Shown here: in pieces, positions 26,249 through 35,018 of the stretch
Layout: each line of letters begins with the position of its first letter
Numbering within the stretch: the stretch's first letter is position 1
Assembly: GCA_902521795.1 (NCBI GenBank)
Contig: CABYSX010000001.1
Span: forward strand, 1-64,000
Source: an uncultured Alphaproteobacteria bacterium
GTDB taxonomy: Bacteria > Pseudomonadota > Alphaproteobacteria > HIMB59
Length of the DNA stretch: 64,000 nucleotides
Reading direction: 5' to 3'
Program-made: the position numbers and the translations under genes
Notes under the pieces: model-generated
What the model was told of the DNA's origin: nothing
Database searches by the model: none
What the model saw: the letters and a program-made list of their open reading frames with translations, nothing else

Positions 26249-26685
26249 GCAATATTATACTTTTTTAATCTCCAGTAATTATAAGGCCAAGGAGTAATAA
26301 ATCCTACAAAAAGCATAATTGGAACTACCCACCATGTAAGCATTGCCCCTCCAGTTAAAATAACGTCAGTGACATTCATAGCAATTTCCATGGAGACCAT
26401 TGAAATAAAGCTCATTCCAAGAGCAGTGCTAATAGCATTTCGTAAAGAAAAACTTTGTCTTAATAGAATTATTGTCTCAAGGATTATACTAGTAATCAGT
26501 CCATTAATTATTGCTAAAATCATAATATTCATGGTAGGCCAAGCAATCTCATTTATTTGAAAGTAATATATTGTGCCGAGATCTCCTATGGCACATCCAA
26601 TTAAACACCATTTAGTGTTGTGTGCACTTTTTTTCCATGTGTGTTTACATTTCCAATTAAAGTTAGTGAGGGCTGAGACAGACAT
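26239..26685 (-). CDS. DUF4396-family integral membrane protein
   Basis: A 148-residue membrane protein with about four helices. WKKSAHNTKWCLIGCAIGDLGT is the diagnostic DUF4396 N-terminal signature, with conserved His and Cys residues. A methionine-rich helix (MSFISMVSMEIAMN) and a second TWWVVPIMLF segment follow. DUF4396 genes often accompany copper-handling genes; here the gene faces a CsoR-type copper repressor across a 43-bp gap containing a perfect palindrome. A copper transport or handling role is inference from these residues and neighbours. Confidence 0.78.
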   Translation of the reverse strand: MSVSALTNFNWKCKHTWKKSAHNTKWCLIGCAIGDLGTIYYFQINEIAWPTMNIMILAIINGLITSIILETIILLRQSFSLRNAISTALGMSFISMVSMEIAMNVTDVILTGGAMLTWWVVPIMLFVGFITPWPYNYWRLKKYNIACH

Positions 26686-26694
26686 TTTTTTATT

Positions 26695-26716
26695 TACTAT
26701 ATACTGGTATATAGTA
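26695..26716. promoter_or_regulatory. Perfect 22-bp palindromic operator between DUF4396 and csoR-like gene
   Basis: TACTATATAC-TG-GTATATAGTA is a perfect 10-bp inverted repeat around two bases, in the 43-bp gap between the divergent ATGs at 26685 and 26729. Location next to a repressor gene and the exact symmetry make it a strong candidate for autoregulation of both arms by the CsoR-like protein. Its AT-rich sequence differs from the G/C-tract operators of characterised CsoR proteins. Confidence 0.75.
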
Positions 26717-26728
26717 TATATAACTAAT

Positions 26729-27022
26729 ATGTCAAATGTAATTAAAATAAATAAAAATCCAGACCATATTAAAAATATCCATCGTATTAATCGTATTCAT
26801 GGCCAACTAAAGGGTGTGGAAAAAATGATTGTAGAAAAAAGATATTGCCTTGAAATTTTACAACAAACAAGAGCCATAACTTCTGCAATAAAATCTCTTG
26901 AAAATAATATACTCAATAAACACATTGATCACTGTGTTGTAGATGCTATGAAAAAAAATGAGAAACAAAAAAAACAAAAGATAGAAGAATTACAAGATCT
27001 ACTTAGAAAATTTAATATCTAA
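26729..27022 (+). CDS. csoR: CsoR/FrmR-family metal-sensing repressor, copper-type ligands
   Basis: The ORF track starts at 26573, inside the opposite-strand gene; ATG 26729 gives a 97-residue all-helical DUF156 protein. HRINRIHGQLKGVEKMI is the conserved DNA-binding helix. Cys40, His65 and Cys69 reproduce the C-H-C copper(I) triad of CsoR (same 25- and 4-residue spacings), unlike the RcnR or FrmR sets. It should repress until Cu(I) binds. It lies 13 bp after the palindrome and 5 bp before a cytochrome c gene. Confidence 0.85.
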   Translation: MSNVIKINKNPDHIKNIHRINRIHGQLKGVEKMIVEKRYCLEILQQTRAITSAIKSLENNILNKHIDHCVVDAMKKNEKQKKQKIEELQDLLRKFNI

Positions 27023-27027
27023 AAATA

Positions 27028-27510
27028 TTGTCGTATCTTTTGAAAAGAGTTTTAATATTTATTATTGGTTTAGCAGTAATAATAATTACCCTTCTTTATT
27101 TCTTACAACCCAATCCAATAGAGCCTAAAAATAACGAAACAACCAAAGTGGACATTGATGAAACGTTAATCAGTCAAATTAACTTAGGTAAATCTCTTTA
27201 TGTGACTCACTGTGCATCATGTCATGGAGATAATTTACAAGGTCAACTTAACTGGAGCACAAAAAAAGATGAAGATGGGCATAACCTTTCTCCACCTTTA
27301 AATGGTACAGGTCACACATGGCATCACAGTCAAGAACAGCTCTTTAGCGTAATCAAGTATGGATTTAAAATTTATAATGAAAACTACGATGGTAAGATGC
27401 AGGGAAACGACAAGCTAAATGACAATGACATATGGTCTATCTTAGCTTACATGAAGTCTGTATGGCCTGAGTCGATACAAAAAAAATATGACAGTATAAG
27501 TAAGCATTAA
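27028..27510 (+). CDS. Membrane-anchored c-type cytochrome
   Basis: A 160-residue monohaem cytochrome c. A TTG start at 27028 yields an N-terminal membrane anchor (RVLIFIIGLAVIIITLLYFL), then the haem motif Cys62-AS-Cys65-His66 and the probable Met ligand at 124 (GKMQGND), with a final DNDIWSILAYMKSVWP helix, the usual cytochrome c class I layout. It is placed directly after the csoR-like gene and is probably in its regulon. It would carry electrons in the periplasm; the partner is unknown. The start codon is uncertain; a second TTG five codons in is possible. Confidence 0.85.
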   Translation: MSYLLKRVLIFIIGLAVIIITLLYFLQPNPIEPKNNETTKVDIDETLISQINLGKSLYVTHCASCHGDNLQGQLNWSTKKDEDGHNLSPPLNGTGHTWHHSQEQLFSVIKYGFKIYNENYDGKMQGNDKLNDNDIWSILAYMKSVWPESIQKKYDSISKH

Positions 27511-27687
27511 TTTTAAACATAACTAAACTATTTAAACCCATAAAAATACAGCTTTAATTGAAATAAACGTTGAAATTGTTGACTTTGAATCCATTCCATA
27601 AATGCATAATGAAACAGCTTTTAGCTATTTGAAATCACATTCAGTTTGTTACATTTTATAATTAAATTTTCTAGGAGGAGGATTTCT

Positions 27688-28998
27688 ATGAAAATATTAA
27701 AAACGCTTACAGCAATAATTGCGCTTTCTCTATTTGGGGCAAGCTATGCAAATGCTGGTTCTCACGCTTATACAGGCCCTGACCTGTCGGGAGAAAAACT
27801 AACAATCTTTGGTCCATGGTTGGCGCCACAAGATGATGATTTCAGGGATGTCATATCAATCTTTGAAGCAGCAACAGGAGCTTCTGTCGAGTACGGAGGT
27901 TCTGATGAGTTTGAATCAATTATTAATATTGACTGTCAAGCAGGAAGTCCAGCAGATATCGCTGTATTCCCTCAACCAGGATTAGCGGCAAATATTGCAG
28001 CAACAGGTTGTCTTTCACCATTAGGTAATGATGTCAAACAGATGGTTCTTGATAATTATGCAGCAGGTCAATCTTGGGTTGATCTTACAACATACAAAGA
28101 TCCAGCTGGTTTCAAAAAGTTCTATGGTGTATTTTACAGAGTGAATGTAAAAAGTTTAGTATGGTACTCACCAGATAACTTTGAAGACAATGGTTATGAA
28201 ATTCCAACAACCATGGAAGGCTTGTTAGCATTAGCTGATCAAATGGTTAGTGATGGAAATACACCTTTCTGTATTGGTTTGGGATCCGGTGGTGCCACTG
28301 GGTGGCCAGCTACTGATTGGATGGAAGACATTATGCTAAGAACCCATTCACCAAACACTTATGACCAGTGGGTATCGAATGAAATGAAATTCAATGATCA
28401 AAGAGTGATTGATGCCATGGATTTCTTCGGTTCAATTGCGCTTAACGATTCCTATGTAAACGGTGGAACTAAAGCTGTTGCTACAACAGACTTCAGAGAC
28501 TCACCTAATGGACTCTTTACTTCTCCTGCTGAATGCATGATGCATAGACAAGCTAGCTTTATTCCTGCATTCTTCCCTGAAGGATCAGAGGCTGGTGTTG
28601 ACTATGATTTCTTCTACTTTCCACCTTTTGAGTCACAAGACCTTGGAAAACCTGTTCTGGGAGCTGGAACATTAATGGCTCCTACTAATGACAGACCAAT
28701 AACTACAGAATTCATGAAATTCTTGCTTCACCCTGAAGCTAATGAAAGATTCATGGAAAAAGGTGGATTTTTAACACCTCATAAGTATGTGGATATTGAC
28801 AAATACTCAAGCGAGACATTTAAAGGCCTACATGAGATCCTGATGAATGCTACTACATTCAGATTTGATGGATCAGACTTGATGCCTGGTTGGGTTGGAG
28901 CAGGATCTTTCTGGACTGGTATGGTTGATTACACTAATGGTAAATCAGCTAAGGAAGTCGCAGACGAGATACAAGCTAGCTGGGAAGCTGGCCAATAA
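27688..28998 (+). CDS. aglE: Alpha-glucoside ABC transporter substrate-binding protein (AglE-like)
   Basis: The ORF track opens at 27646, but GGAGGAGG just before ATG 27688 and the signal peptide MKILKTLTAIIALSLFGASYANA-GS fix the start; 436 residues. The mature N-terminus GEKLTIFGPWLAPQDDDFRDVISIFEAATGA matches rhizobial AglE, as do CQAGSPADIAVFPQPG and the C-terminal FRFDGSDLMPGWVGAGSFW. It binds alpha-glucosides such as sucrose, trehalose or maltose in relatives. It is followed by a strong hairpin and then aglF and aglG. Confidence 0.9.
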   Translation: MKILKTLTAIIALSLFGASYANAGSHAYTGPDLSGEKLTIFGPWLAPQDDDFRDVISIFEAATGASVEYGGSDEFESIINIDCQAGSPADIAVFPQPGLAANIAATGCLSPLGNDVKQMVLDNYAAGQSWVDLTTYKDPAGFKKFYGVFYRVNVKSLVWYSPDNFEDNGYEIPTTMEGLLALADQMVSDGNTPFCIGLGSGGATGWPATDWMEDIMLRTHSPNTYDQWVSNEMKFNDQRVIDAMDFFGSIALNDSYVNGGTKAVATTDFRDSPNGLFTSPAECMMHRQASFIPAFFPEGSEAGVDYDFFYFPPFESQDLGKPVLGAGTLMAPTNDRPITTEFMKFLLHPEANERFMEKGGFLTPHKYVDIDKYSSETFKGLHEILMNATTFRFDGSDLMPGWVGAGSFWTGMVDYTNGKSAKEVADEIQASWEAGQ

Positions 28999-29014
28999 AA
29001 AGTAATTTTCTTCT

Positions 29015-29050
29015 CTAAGGGCAAATAGTATATTTGCCCTTAGTTTTTCT
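29015..29050 (+). terminator. Strong hairpin with T-run after aglE
   Basis: A perfect 13-bp stem CTAAGGGCAAATA / TATTTGCCCTTAG with a three-base GTA loop is followed by TTTTTCTT. This is a textbook intrinsic terminator, yet it lies inside the aglE-aglF transporter operon, about 12 bp before the aglF ATG. Partial read-through would give excess binding protein. Confidence 0.9.
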
Positions 29051-29061
29051 TAATACAATTT

Positions 29062-30045
29062 ATGAGTATATTTTCTTTAGCGGTAACTGTTCTTATTGGT
29101 GTTCTTTTTTTTGTAGCTTTTTTTCATTTTTCAAATTTTTTACTAGATTATTTTAGAATTAAATCAAAAAAAAAATTTGCTTTAGAAAACTCATTAAGAG
29201 TTGTTATTTTTATTGGGCCAGCATTTATAGTCTTATTCGTCTTTATCATCTACCCTGTATTTGAAACAATTAGATTAAGTTTTTATGATAAATTAGGAGA
29301 AAACTTCGTAGGTTTATATAACTATGCATGGGCGATCAAAGATCCTGATTTTAAAAGAAGTATAATTAATAATTTAGGTTGGTTAATAGTGGTGCCAACT
29401 CTTAGCACATTTTTTGGTTTAGTTATTGCAAATTTAGCAGACAGGGTATGGTGGGGGTCAATTGCTAAATCTATAATATTTATGCCCATGGCAATTTCGT
29501 TTGTTGGAGCGGGCGTAATATGGAAATTTATGTACGATTATAGGGGACCAGGCGATCAACAAATTGGTCTTCTAAATGCTATTGCAGTAGCTTTGGGTTT
29601 TGAACCTCAAGCATGGTTGACAATCCCAATTTGGAATAATTTTTTTTTAATGGCAATCATGATATGGATACAAACTGGCCTTGCTTTAGTAATTTTTAGC
29701 GCTGCGCTACGAACTATTCCTAAAGAAACATTGGATGCTGCAAGAATTGATGGTGCTAGTGAACTAAAAATTTTTTGGAAAATAATTATTCCTTACTTAG
29801 AACAGACTATCCTCGTAATCTGGACGATAATAACGCTGTTGGTGTTAAAGGTATTTGACATTATTTATGCCATGACAAATGGGCAGTGGCAGACTGAAGT
29901 TTTGGCAAACTTGATGTATGACTGGATGTTTCGAGGTGGCGGGGATACAGGCAGAGGGAGCGTCCTAGCTTTTTGTATATTAATAGGTGTTATTCCCATA
30001 TTAGCATGGAACTTATATAAGCACAGGCAAGATCAAAAAGTATGA
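29062..30045 (+). CDS. aglF: Alpha-glucoside ABC transporter permease (AglF-like)
   Basis: A 327-residue MalF-type permease. An extra N-terminal hydrophobic helix (FSLAVTVLIGVLFFVAFF) precedes the usual FIGPAFIVLFVFIIYPVFETI, as in AglF. The EAA loop is LDAARIDGASELKIFWKIIIPYL near residues 231-253. It forms the channel with AglG, whose start it overlaps by 4 bp (ATGA). The start lies close behind the aglE terminator hairpin. Confidence 0.9.
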   Translation: MSIFSLAVTVLIGVLFFVAFFHFSNFLLDYFRIKSKKKFALENSLRVVIFIGPAFIVLFVFIIYPVFETIRLSFYDKLGENFVGLYNYAWAIKDPDFKRSIINNLGWLIVVPTLSTFFGLVIANLADRVWWGSIAKSIIFMPMAISFVGAGVIWKFMYDYRGPGDQQIGLLNAIAVALGFEPQAWLTIPIWNNFFLMAIMIWIQTGLALVIFSAALRTIPKETLDAARIDGASELKIFWKIIIPYLEQTILVIWTIITLLVLKVFDIIYAMTNGQWQTEVLANLMYDWMFRGGGDTGRGSVLAFCILIGVIPILAWNLYKHRQDQKV

Positions 30046-31181
30046 AAAAATTCACATTAACGTCAATTTTCTCCCAGCTTTTATTGCTTATTTTTGTCAT
30101 TGCATGGATTGCTCCAACTTTTGGATTATTTATAAGCTCTTTGAGAGATAAAGATGTCCTTGCAATAAGTGGATGGTGGACTTCTTTCACAACAACAGAA
30201 GTGAACGAAATATATCGAACTAAAGGCAAAGATGCTCAAATTAAAGAGGGAGAATATTATTACATCAAAAGTAATTTATTTAGAGAAAACAAAGGAAAGG
30301 AAATATTCCGATTTGGTGTGACATCAAAAAATATTGATGAATATGAAGTAGGTGAAACTGCGTTATTTAAAGATGGAACAGAAATTACTGTATCAGAAAA
30401 TGGAGACTATATTTGGAAATCACAAAATGAATTTAAAAAGAAAAAAGGTAAAAGAGTATTTGTATCAGCTAAGAGTCCCCCGAGTTTTACTTTAGACAAC
30501 TATAAAGAAGTTCTATTTAAAGAGGGTTTAGGGCAAGCATTTTTGAATACATTTGCTGTTGCACTTCCCGCTACTTTGATACCTCTTATTATTTGCTCTT
30601 TTTTTGCGTATGCCTTAACCTGGATGAAATTTTATGGTCGAGATATTTTGTTAGCAACAATAATTGCTTCTCTTGTTGTTCCATTACAAATGTCACTAAT
30701 ACCTATATTAACAATTTATAATGACTTTGGTGCTCTCTTTGGAGTAGCTGCAAAATCATTCCCTGGAATTTGGATGGCACATACAGGATTTGGTTTAGCC
30801 TCAACAACATTCTTATTATGGAATTTCTTAAAGTCCCTTCCTCAAGAAATGATGGAGGCAGCAAAAGTAGATGGTGCAACTCACTATGATACCTTTATCA
30901 AAATTGTTGTTCCTTTATCAGTTCCTGCTTTTGCCTCTATATTTATTCTACAATTCTTATGGGTATGGAATGATCTTCTAGTAGGATTAGTCTTTTTAGA
31001 CAAACACCCCAGTGAGATTATTTTGACAGCAAAATTAAAAGAGTTGCTTGGATCTAGAGGAGAAAACTGGGAAATACTCACAACTAGTGCATTTGTCTCA
31101 ATGGCTGTGCCATTATTTATTTTCTTTTCTCTTCAAAGATACTTTATAAGAGGATTAGTAGCAGGATCAATAAAAGGGTGA
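30042..31181 (+). CDS. aglG: Alpha-glucoside ABC transporter permease (AglG-like)
   Basis: A 379-residue MalG-type permease, longer than usual because an approximately 100-residue hydrophilic periplasmic insertion (around residues 40-150, starting SGWWTSFTTTEVNEIYR) follows the first helix, as is characteristic of AglG. The EAA loop is MEAAKVDGATHYDTFIKIVVPLS, and the C-terminus RYFIRGLVAGSIKG is normal. It overlaps aglF upstream by 4 bp and the GH4 gene downstream by 4 bp. Confidence 0.9.
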   Translation: MKKFTLTSIFSQLLLLIFVIAWIAPTFGLFISSLRDKDVLAISGWWTSFTTTEVNEIYRTKGKDAQIKEGEYYYIKSNLFRENKGKEIFRFGVTSKNIDEYEVGETALFKDGTEITVSENGDYIWKSQNEFKKKKGKRVFVSAKSPPSFTLDNYKEVLFKEGLGQAFLNTFAVALPATLIPLIICSFFAYALTWMKFYGRDILLATIIASLVVPLQMSLIPILTIYNDFGALFGVAAKSFPGIWMAHTGFGLASTTFLLWNFLKSLPQEMMEAAKVDGATHYDTFIKIVVPLSVPAFASIFILQFLWVWNDLLVGLVFLDKHPSEIILTAKLKELLGSRGENWEILTTSAFVSMAVPLFIFFSLQRYFIRGLVAGSIKG

Positions 31182-32494
31182 GTAATAGAATAGTAATAAT
31201 AGGTGCCGGGAGTACTAATTTTGGCCTTGGTATCGTTGGTGATTTTTTTAAGTCTAAAATTCTTTCTGGCTCAACATTAGTGCTTCATGACATTAATCCT
31301 GAAACCCTCAAAAATACCCATGAAATTGCTTTATCTTTTAAAGAAAAACTTGGAGTAGACTTTAATATTGAGTCGACAACCTCTCGAAGCAAAGCTCTAC
31401 AACAGGCTGATTTTTGTCTTATATCAATAGAGGTGGGGAATAGATTTGAACTTTGGGAGCAAGATTGGAAAGTGCCCCTTCAGTATGGCATCAAACAAGT
31501 CTACGGAGAAAATGGGGGGCCCGGTGGGATGTTTCATGCGATGCGTCAAGTACCAGTTATCATAGAAATTTGTGAAGATATTGAAAAAATTTGTCCAGAA
31601 GCATTTGTATTTAGTTATTCAAATCCTATGCAACGAATATGTCATGCATTAAATACCCGTTTCCCTAACTTAAAAATAACTGGACTGTGTCATGAGATTG
31701 CTTCAATGACTCGCCAGCTTCCTTCGTTGATGGAAACTGATATAGACAATATTGAGTTTGAGGCAGGAGGTTTAAATCACTTAAGTATTTTACTGAGTGC
31801 AAAATACAAAGACTCTGATAAAGATGGATATCCTTCAATAAATAAAAACTTCGAAGACTATTATTCTGATTTGGTAAATGATCATGAAGGATTTTTTTCT
31901 AATCCAGGTGCCGAAAGAGGTTTGTTCTTTGAGCTATTTAAAAGATATGGATATCTTCCAATTACTACAGATAGTCATTTAGGTGAATATTTATCTTGGG
32001 CCTATAGTGTTGTAGATCATGACGGTATTTTAGACTTTTATGATAAGTACAAAAAAAGGTGTTTGTCTTTTTTCTCCAATGACGGATATGAGAAGTTTTT
32101 TGATATGAGTCACCCCAAGCCTCATGAAAGAGCTATACCGATTATTGAAAGTATTGTAGAAGATCTGAACATGTTAGAACATGCTGTAAATATAAGGAAC
32201 AATAATTTTATTGAGTGTCTTCCAAAAGATATTGTAGTTGAGGTACCAGCTATAATTAATAAGTCAGGTATACATGGTAGAAAGTTAGAGAATTATCCGG
32301 AGTCTTTTGGCTCACTTCTTAATTCGCAAGTAGGAACAATTCAATTGACAACTAAAGCTATACTAAATAGGTCAAAGGAAACAGCTATTCACGCTCTTCT
32401 AGCCGATCCACTTGTAGAAAGTCCTAATTCAGTAACATCTTTGATTGATACGATGATAGAATTTCAAAAAGAATATTTGGGATATTTAAAATAG
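31178..32494 (+). CDS. Glycoside hydrolase family 4 (NAD/Mn-dependent alpha-glucosidase/galactosidase)
   Basis: A 438-residue GH4 enzyme starting at GTG 31178, overlapping the aglG stop. The NAD-binding VIIGAGSTNFGLG is near residue 5, SYSNPMQRICHAL carries the substrate Asn, and LCHEIASM and GLNHLS supply the Cys and His manganese ligands. GH4 enzymes cleave alpha- or beta-glycosides by a redox elimination mechanism requiring NAD and Mn. In an agl operon an alpha-glucoside/alpha-galactoside substrate is likely. A second, distant GH4 lies at 43641. Confidence 0.88.
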   Translation: MSNRIVIIGAGSTNFGLGIVGDFFKSKILSGSTLVLHDINPETLKNTHEIALSFKEKLGVDFNIESTTSRSKALQQADFCLISIEVGNRFELWEQDWKVPLQYGIKQVYGENGGPGGMFHAMRQVPVIIEICEDIEKICPEAFVFSYSNPMQRICHALNTRFPNLKITGLCHEIASMTRQLPSLMETDIDNIEFEAGGLNHLSILLSAKYKDSDKDGYPSINKNFEDYYSDLVNDHEGFFSNPGAERGLFFELFKRYGYLPITTDSHLGEYLSWAYSVVDHDGILDFYDKYKKRCLSFFSNDGYEKFFDMSHPKPHERAIPIIESIVEDLNMLEHAVNIRNNNFIECLPKDIVVEVPAIINKSGIHGRKLENYPESFGSLLNSQVGTIQLTTKAILNRSKETAIHALLADPLVESPNSVTSLIDTMIEFQKEYLGYLK

Positions 32495-32499
32495 TATAA

Positions 32500-33822
32500 T
32501 TGAATAATCTTTCTCTTGTAAAAAATTTTCCTTCTAGTTTTATCTTTGGTACCGCCACTTCATCTTATCAAATAGAAGGTAATAAATATGGTGGATGTGG
32601 TAAGTCTATATGGGATGATTTTGCCCGAAAGAAATTAAATGGTATTGATGGTCTAAATGCCTGTAACCATTATGAATATTTTGAGGAAGATATAAAACTC
32701 ATTAAAGGTCTTGGGTTTAACGCTTATCGTTTCTCATTTTCATGGCCTAGACTATTCCCAGAAAATAATAATGACATTAATATGGATGGAGTTGATTTCT
32801 ACAAGAGGCTATTGGATAAAATTTTAGAGAGTGATTTAGAGCCATTTCCCACACTTTATCATTGGGATTTGCCAGTACGTTTCTCAAAAATTGAGGGTTG
32901 GGAAAACAAAGATACATGTAAGCGTTTTGCTGAATTTTCATACTTTATATCACAGCAATATGGAGACTTATTTAAAAAAATAGCAACCGTAAACGAACCG
33001 TGGTGCGTTTCATGGCTTAGTCATTATTTAGGTGAACATGCTCCAGGTAAGCAGAATCTTAAGTCAGCAGTATCAACAATGCATAACATTTTACTTGCAC
33101 ATGGACTATCTGTTGAAGCTTTAAAAACTAATAATTCTCATGAAATTGGTATAGTTTTAAATAATCAATATGGTGAACCATTAGATCAAAAAGAAGAAAA
33201 TTTAAATGCTACAAAATTATTTGATAGTATTCATAATCGATGGTTTTCAGATGCTATTTTTAAAGGAACATATCCTGAATTAGCCTTAAGTGTTTTAGGT
33301 GATTATTTACCTAAAAACTATGATAACGATTTAATAGTCATCTCTCATCCTCTAAAATGGATTGGTCTTAATTATTACACAAGATCTATTATTAAATATC
33401 ACAAGTCTGAAGATGGTATCAATTATAAAACACTTCGCGGTTCTCTAAAAAAAACTGATATGGATTGGGAATATTTCCCTGAGGGATTAAGCTATTTTAT
33501 AAAAAGAATTAATAAAGAATATAATGATAAAATTCCAATTTATATTACAGAAAATGGAATGGCTAATGATGATAAACTGAATTCAAAAGAAGAGGTTGAT
33601 GATGATGATAGAATAGAATTTTTCGATCTGCATTTAAAAGAAATTTTAAAATGTTTAAGAGAAGGATTAACTGTTAAGGGATATTTTGCTTGGTCTTTAC
33701 TTGATAACTATGAATGGGCTTTTGGTTACACTAAAAGATTTGGTTTGGTCTATGTTGATTTTGATAATTTTAACAGAATACCAAAGAAATCTTATTATGA
33801 ATTTTCAAAATATTTAATTTAG
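32500..33822 (+). CDS. Glycoside hydrolase family 1 beta-glucosidase/beta-galactosidase
   Basis: A 440-residue GH1 enzyme, TTG start at 32500, five bases after the GH4 stop. FIFGTATSSYQIEG opens the barrel, the acid/base Glu166 is in TVNEPW, the nucleophile Glu351 is in YITENGM, and the aglycone-site WSLLDNYEWAFGYTKRFGLVYVD is near the C-terminus. There is no signal peptide, so it hydrolyses imported beta-glycosides in the cytoplasm. Its presence beside the agl transporter suggests that the importer takes mixed alpha/beta glycosides, or that substrates arrive by several routes. Confidence 0.92.
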   Translation: MNNLSLVKNFPSSFIFGTATSSYQIEGNKYGGCGKSIWDDFARKKLNGIDGLNACNHYEYFEEDIKLIKGLGFNAYRFSFSWPRLFPENNNDINMDGVDFYKRLLDKILESDLEPFPTLYHWDLPVRFSKIEGWENKDTCKRFAEFSYFISQQYGDLFKKIATVNEPWCVSWLSHYLGEHAPGKQNLKSAVSTMHNILLAHGLSVEALKTNNSHEIGIVLNNQYGEPLDQKEENLNATKLFDSIHNRWFSDAIFKGTYPELALSVLGDYLPKNYDNDLIVISHPLKWIGLNYYTRSIIKYHKSEDGINYKTLRGSLKKTDMDWEYFPEGLSYFIKRINKEYNDKIPIYITENGMANDDKLNSKEEVDDDDRIEFFDLHLKEILKCLREGLTVKGYFAWSLLDNYEWAFGYTKRFGLVYVDFDNFNRIPKKSYYEFSKYLI

Positions 33823-33984
33823 ATTTATGCCTAAAAAATATTATTTTCTGACATCAACAAAAATTGCTACTAGTAGACACGTCGTATATAAGGCCATGAT
33901 AGGTAAATTTTTATTAATCATTTAAATAAAGTTATAGTCATAGATGTATATTGATATAAAAAATGCTAAAGTTTTCAACGTATA

Positions 33985-35016
33985 ATGGCTGATGTAAATC
34001 TTAAAAGTGTAAAGAAAACCTATGACAAAACTGAAGTAATTCATGGGGTGGATCTTGACATCAACTCTGGGGAATTCATTGTATTTGTTGGACCTTCAGG
34101 ATGTGGAAAATCTACACTGCTTAGAATGATTGCTGGTCTCGAGGACATAACAGAAGGCGAAATATCCATAGGTGGAGAAGTTGTAAATAAAATTATCGCA
34201 GCAGAAAGAGGTGTTGCAATGGTTTTTCAATCCTACGCACTTTATCCGCATATGACAGTTTTTAATAATATGGCCTTTGCTCTTAAACAAGCCAAAACAC
34301 CTGTTGATGAAATTAACAGTAGGGTTTTAGAGGCAGCAAAAATTTTACAAATTGAAAGTTTATTTGAGAGACTTCCAAAACAGCTATCTGGTGGACAACG
34401 ACAACGTGTTGCAATAGGTAGAGCAATTGTAAGAAATCCAAAAGTATTTTTATTTGACGAGCCTTTATCTAATTTAGATGCAGCACTTCGAGTTCAAACT
34501 AGAATAGAAATAGCTAAGCTTCATAGTCAATTAACTGCTACCATGATTTACGTAACACACGATCAAGTTGAAGCAATGACTTTAGCTGACAGGATTGTTG
34601 TAATTAATCAGGGTGTCATTGAACAAGTTGGAACTCCTATTGAGCTTTATAATTCTCCAAAAAATCAATTTGTAGCTGAGTTTATTGGCTCTCCTAAAAT
34701 GAATATGATCAATATAGAGAATGGAGAAAAATTTGACTTGATAAATATTAATCCTCCTAGTGAAGCTGATAAAATAGGAATAAGACCTGAACATCTTAGT
34801 TTAGCAAATAATGGCTCCCACAAACTTAAAGGAACTGTAAGACACATAGAAAATTTAGGTGAACATTTATTGTGTTATATAAACTTAGAAAAAGATAATG
34901 AGATTACAGCTAAATTAGACGTAAATAGTGACATCAAAATTAATGAAAAAATTAATTTAAATTGGCATCAAGATCATCAGCACTTTTTTGACTCCTCAGG
35001 TCTTTCTATTTTCTAA
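33985..35016 (+). CDS. aglK: Alpha-glucoside ABC transporter ATP-binding protein (AglK/MsmK type)
   Basis: A 343-residue sugar ABC ATPase with Walker [10 protein letters not shown] at about 36-44, signature LSGGQRQR, Walker B FLFDEP, the H-loop THDQVEAMT and a TOBE-like C-terminal domain with [10 protein letters not shown]. It lies 162 bp after the GH1 gene and two bases before the GH42 gene. The 33823-33984 gap holds no clear gene or terminator, only AT-rich DNA that may contain a promoter. It is expected to serve AglFG, and is a candidate to serve the ATPase-less galactoside system too. Confidence 0.92.
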   Translation: MADVNLKSVKKTYDKTEVIHGVDLDINSGEFIVFVGPSGCGKSTLLRMIAGLEDITEGEISIGGEVVNKIIAAERGVAMVFQSYALYPHMTVFNNMAFALKQAKTPVDEINSRVLEAAKILQIESLFERLPKQLSGGQRQRVAIGRAIVRNPKVFLFDEPLSNLDAALRVQTRIEIAKLHSQLTATMIYVTHDQVEAMTLADRIVVINQGVIEQVGTPIELYNSPKNQFVAEFIGSPKMNMINIENGEKFDLININPPSEADKIGIRPEHLSLANNGSHKLKGTVRHIENLGEHLLCYINLEKDNEITAKLDVNSDIKINEKINLNWHQDHQHFFDSSGLSIF

Positions 35017-35018
35017 AC

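Noticed and set aside
27579-27610. TTGACT followed by CATAAT upstream of aglE as a promoter
   Set aside because: Spacing of 20 bp is too long; TATAAT at 27657 has no good -35. The true promoter is probably in this gap, but I cannot place it.
33827-33925. A 32-codon ATG frame in the gap between the GH1 gene and the ATPase
   Set aside because: It has no ribosome binding site, no recognisable composition and no coupling to either neighbour; expected by chance in AT-rich intergenic DNA.
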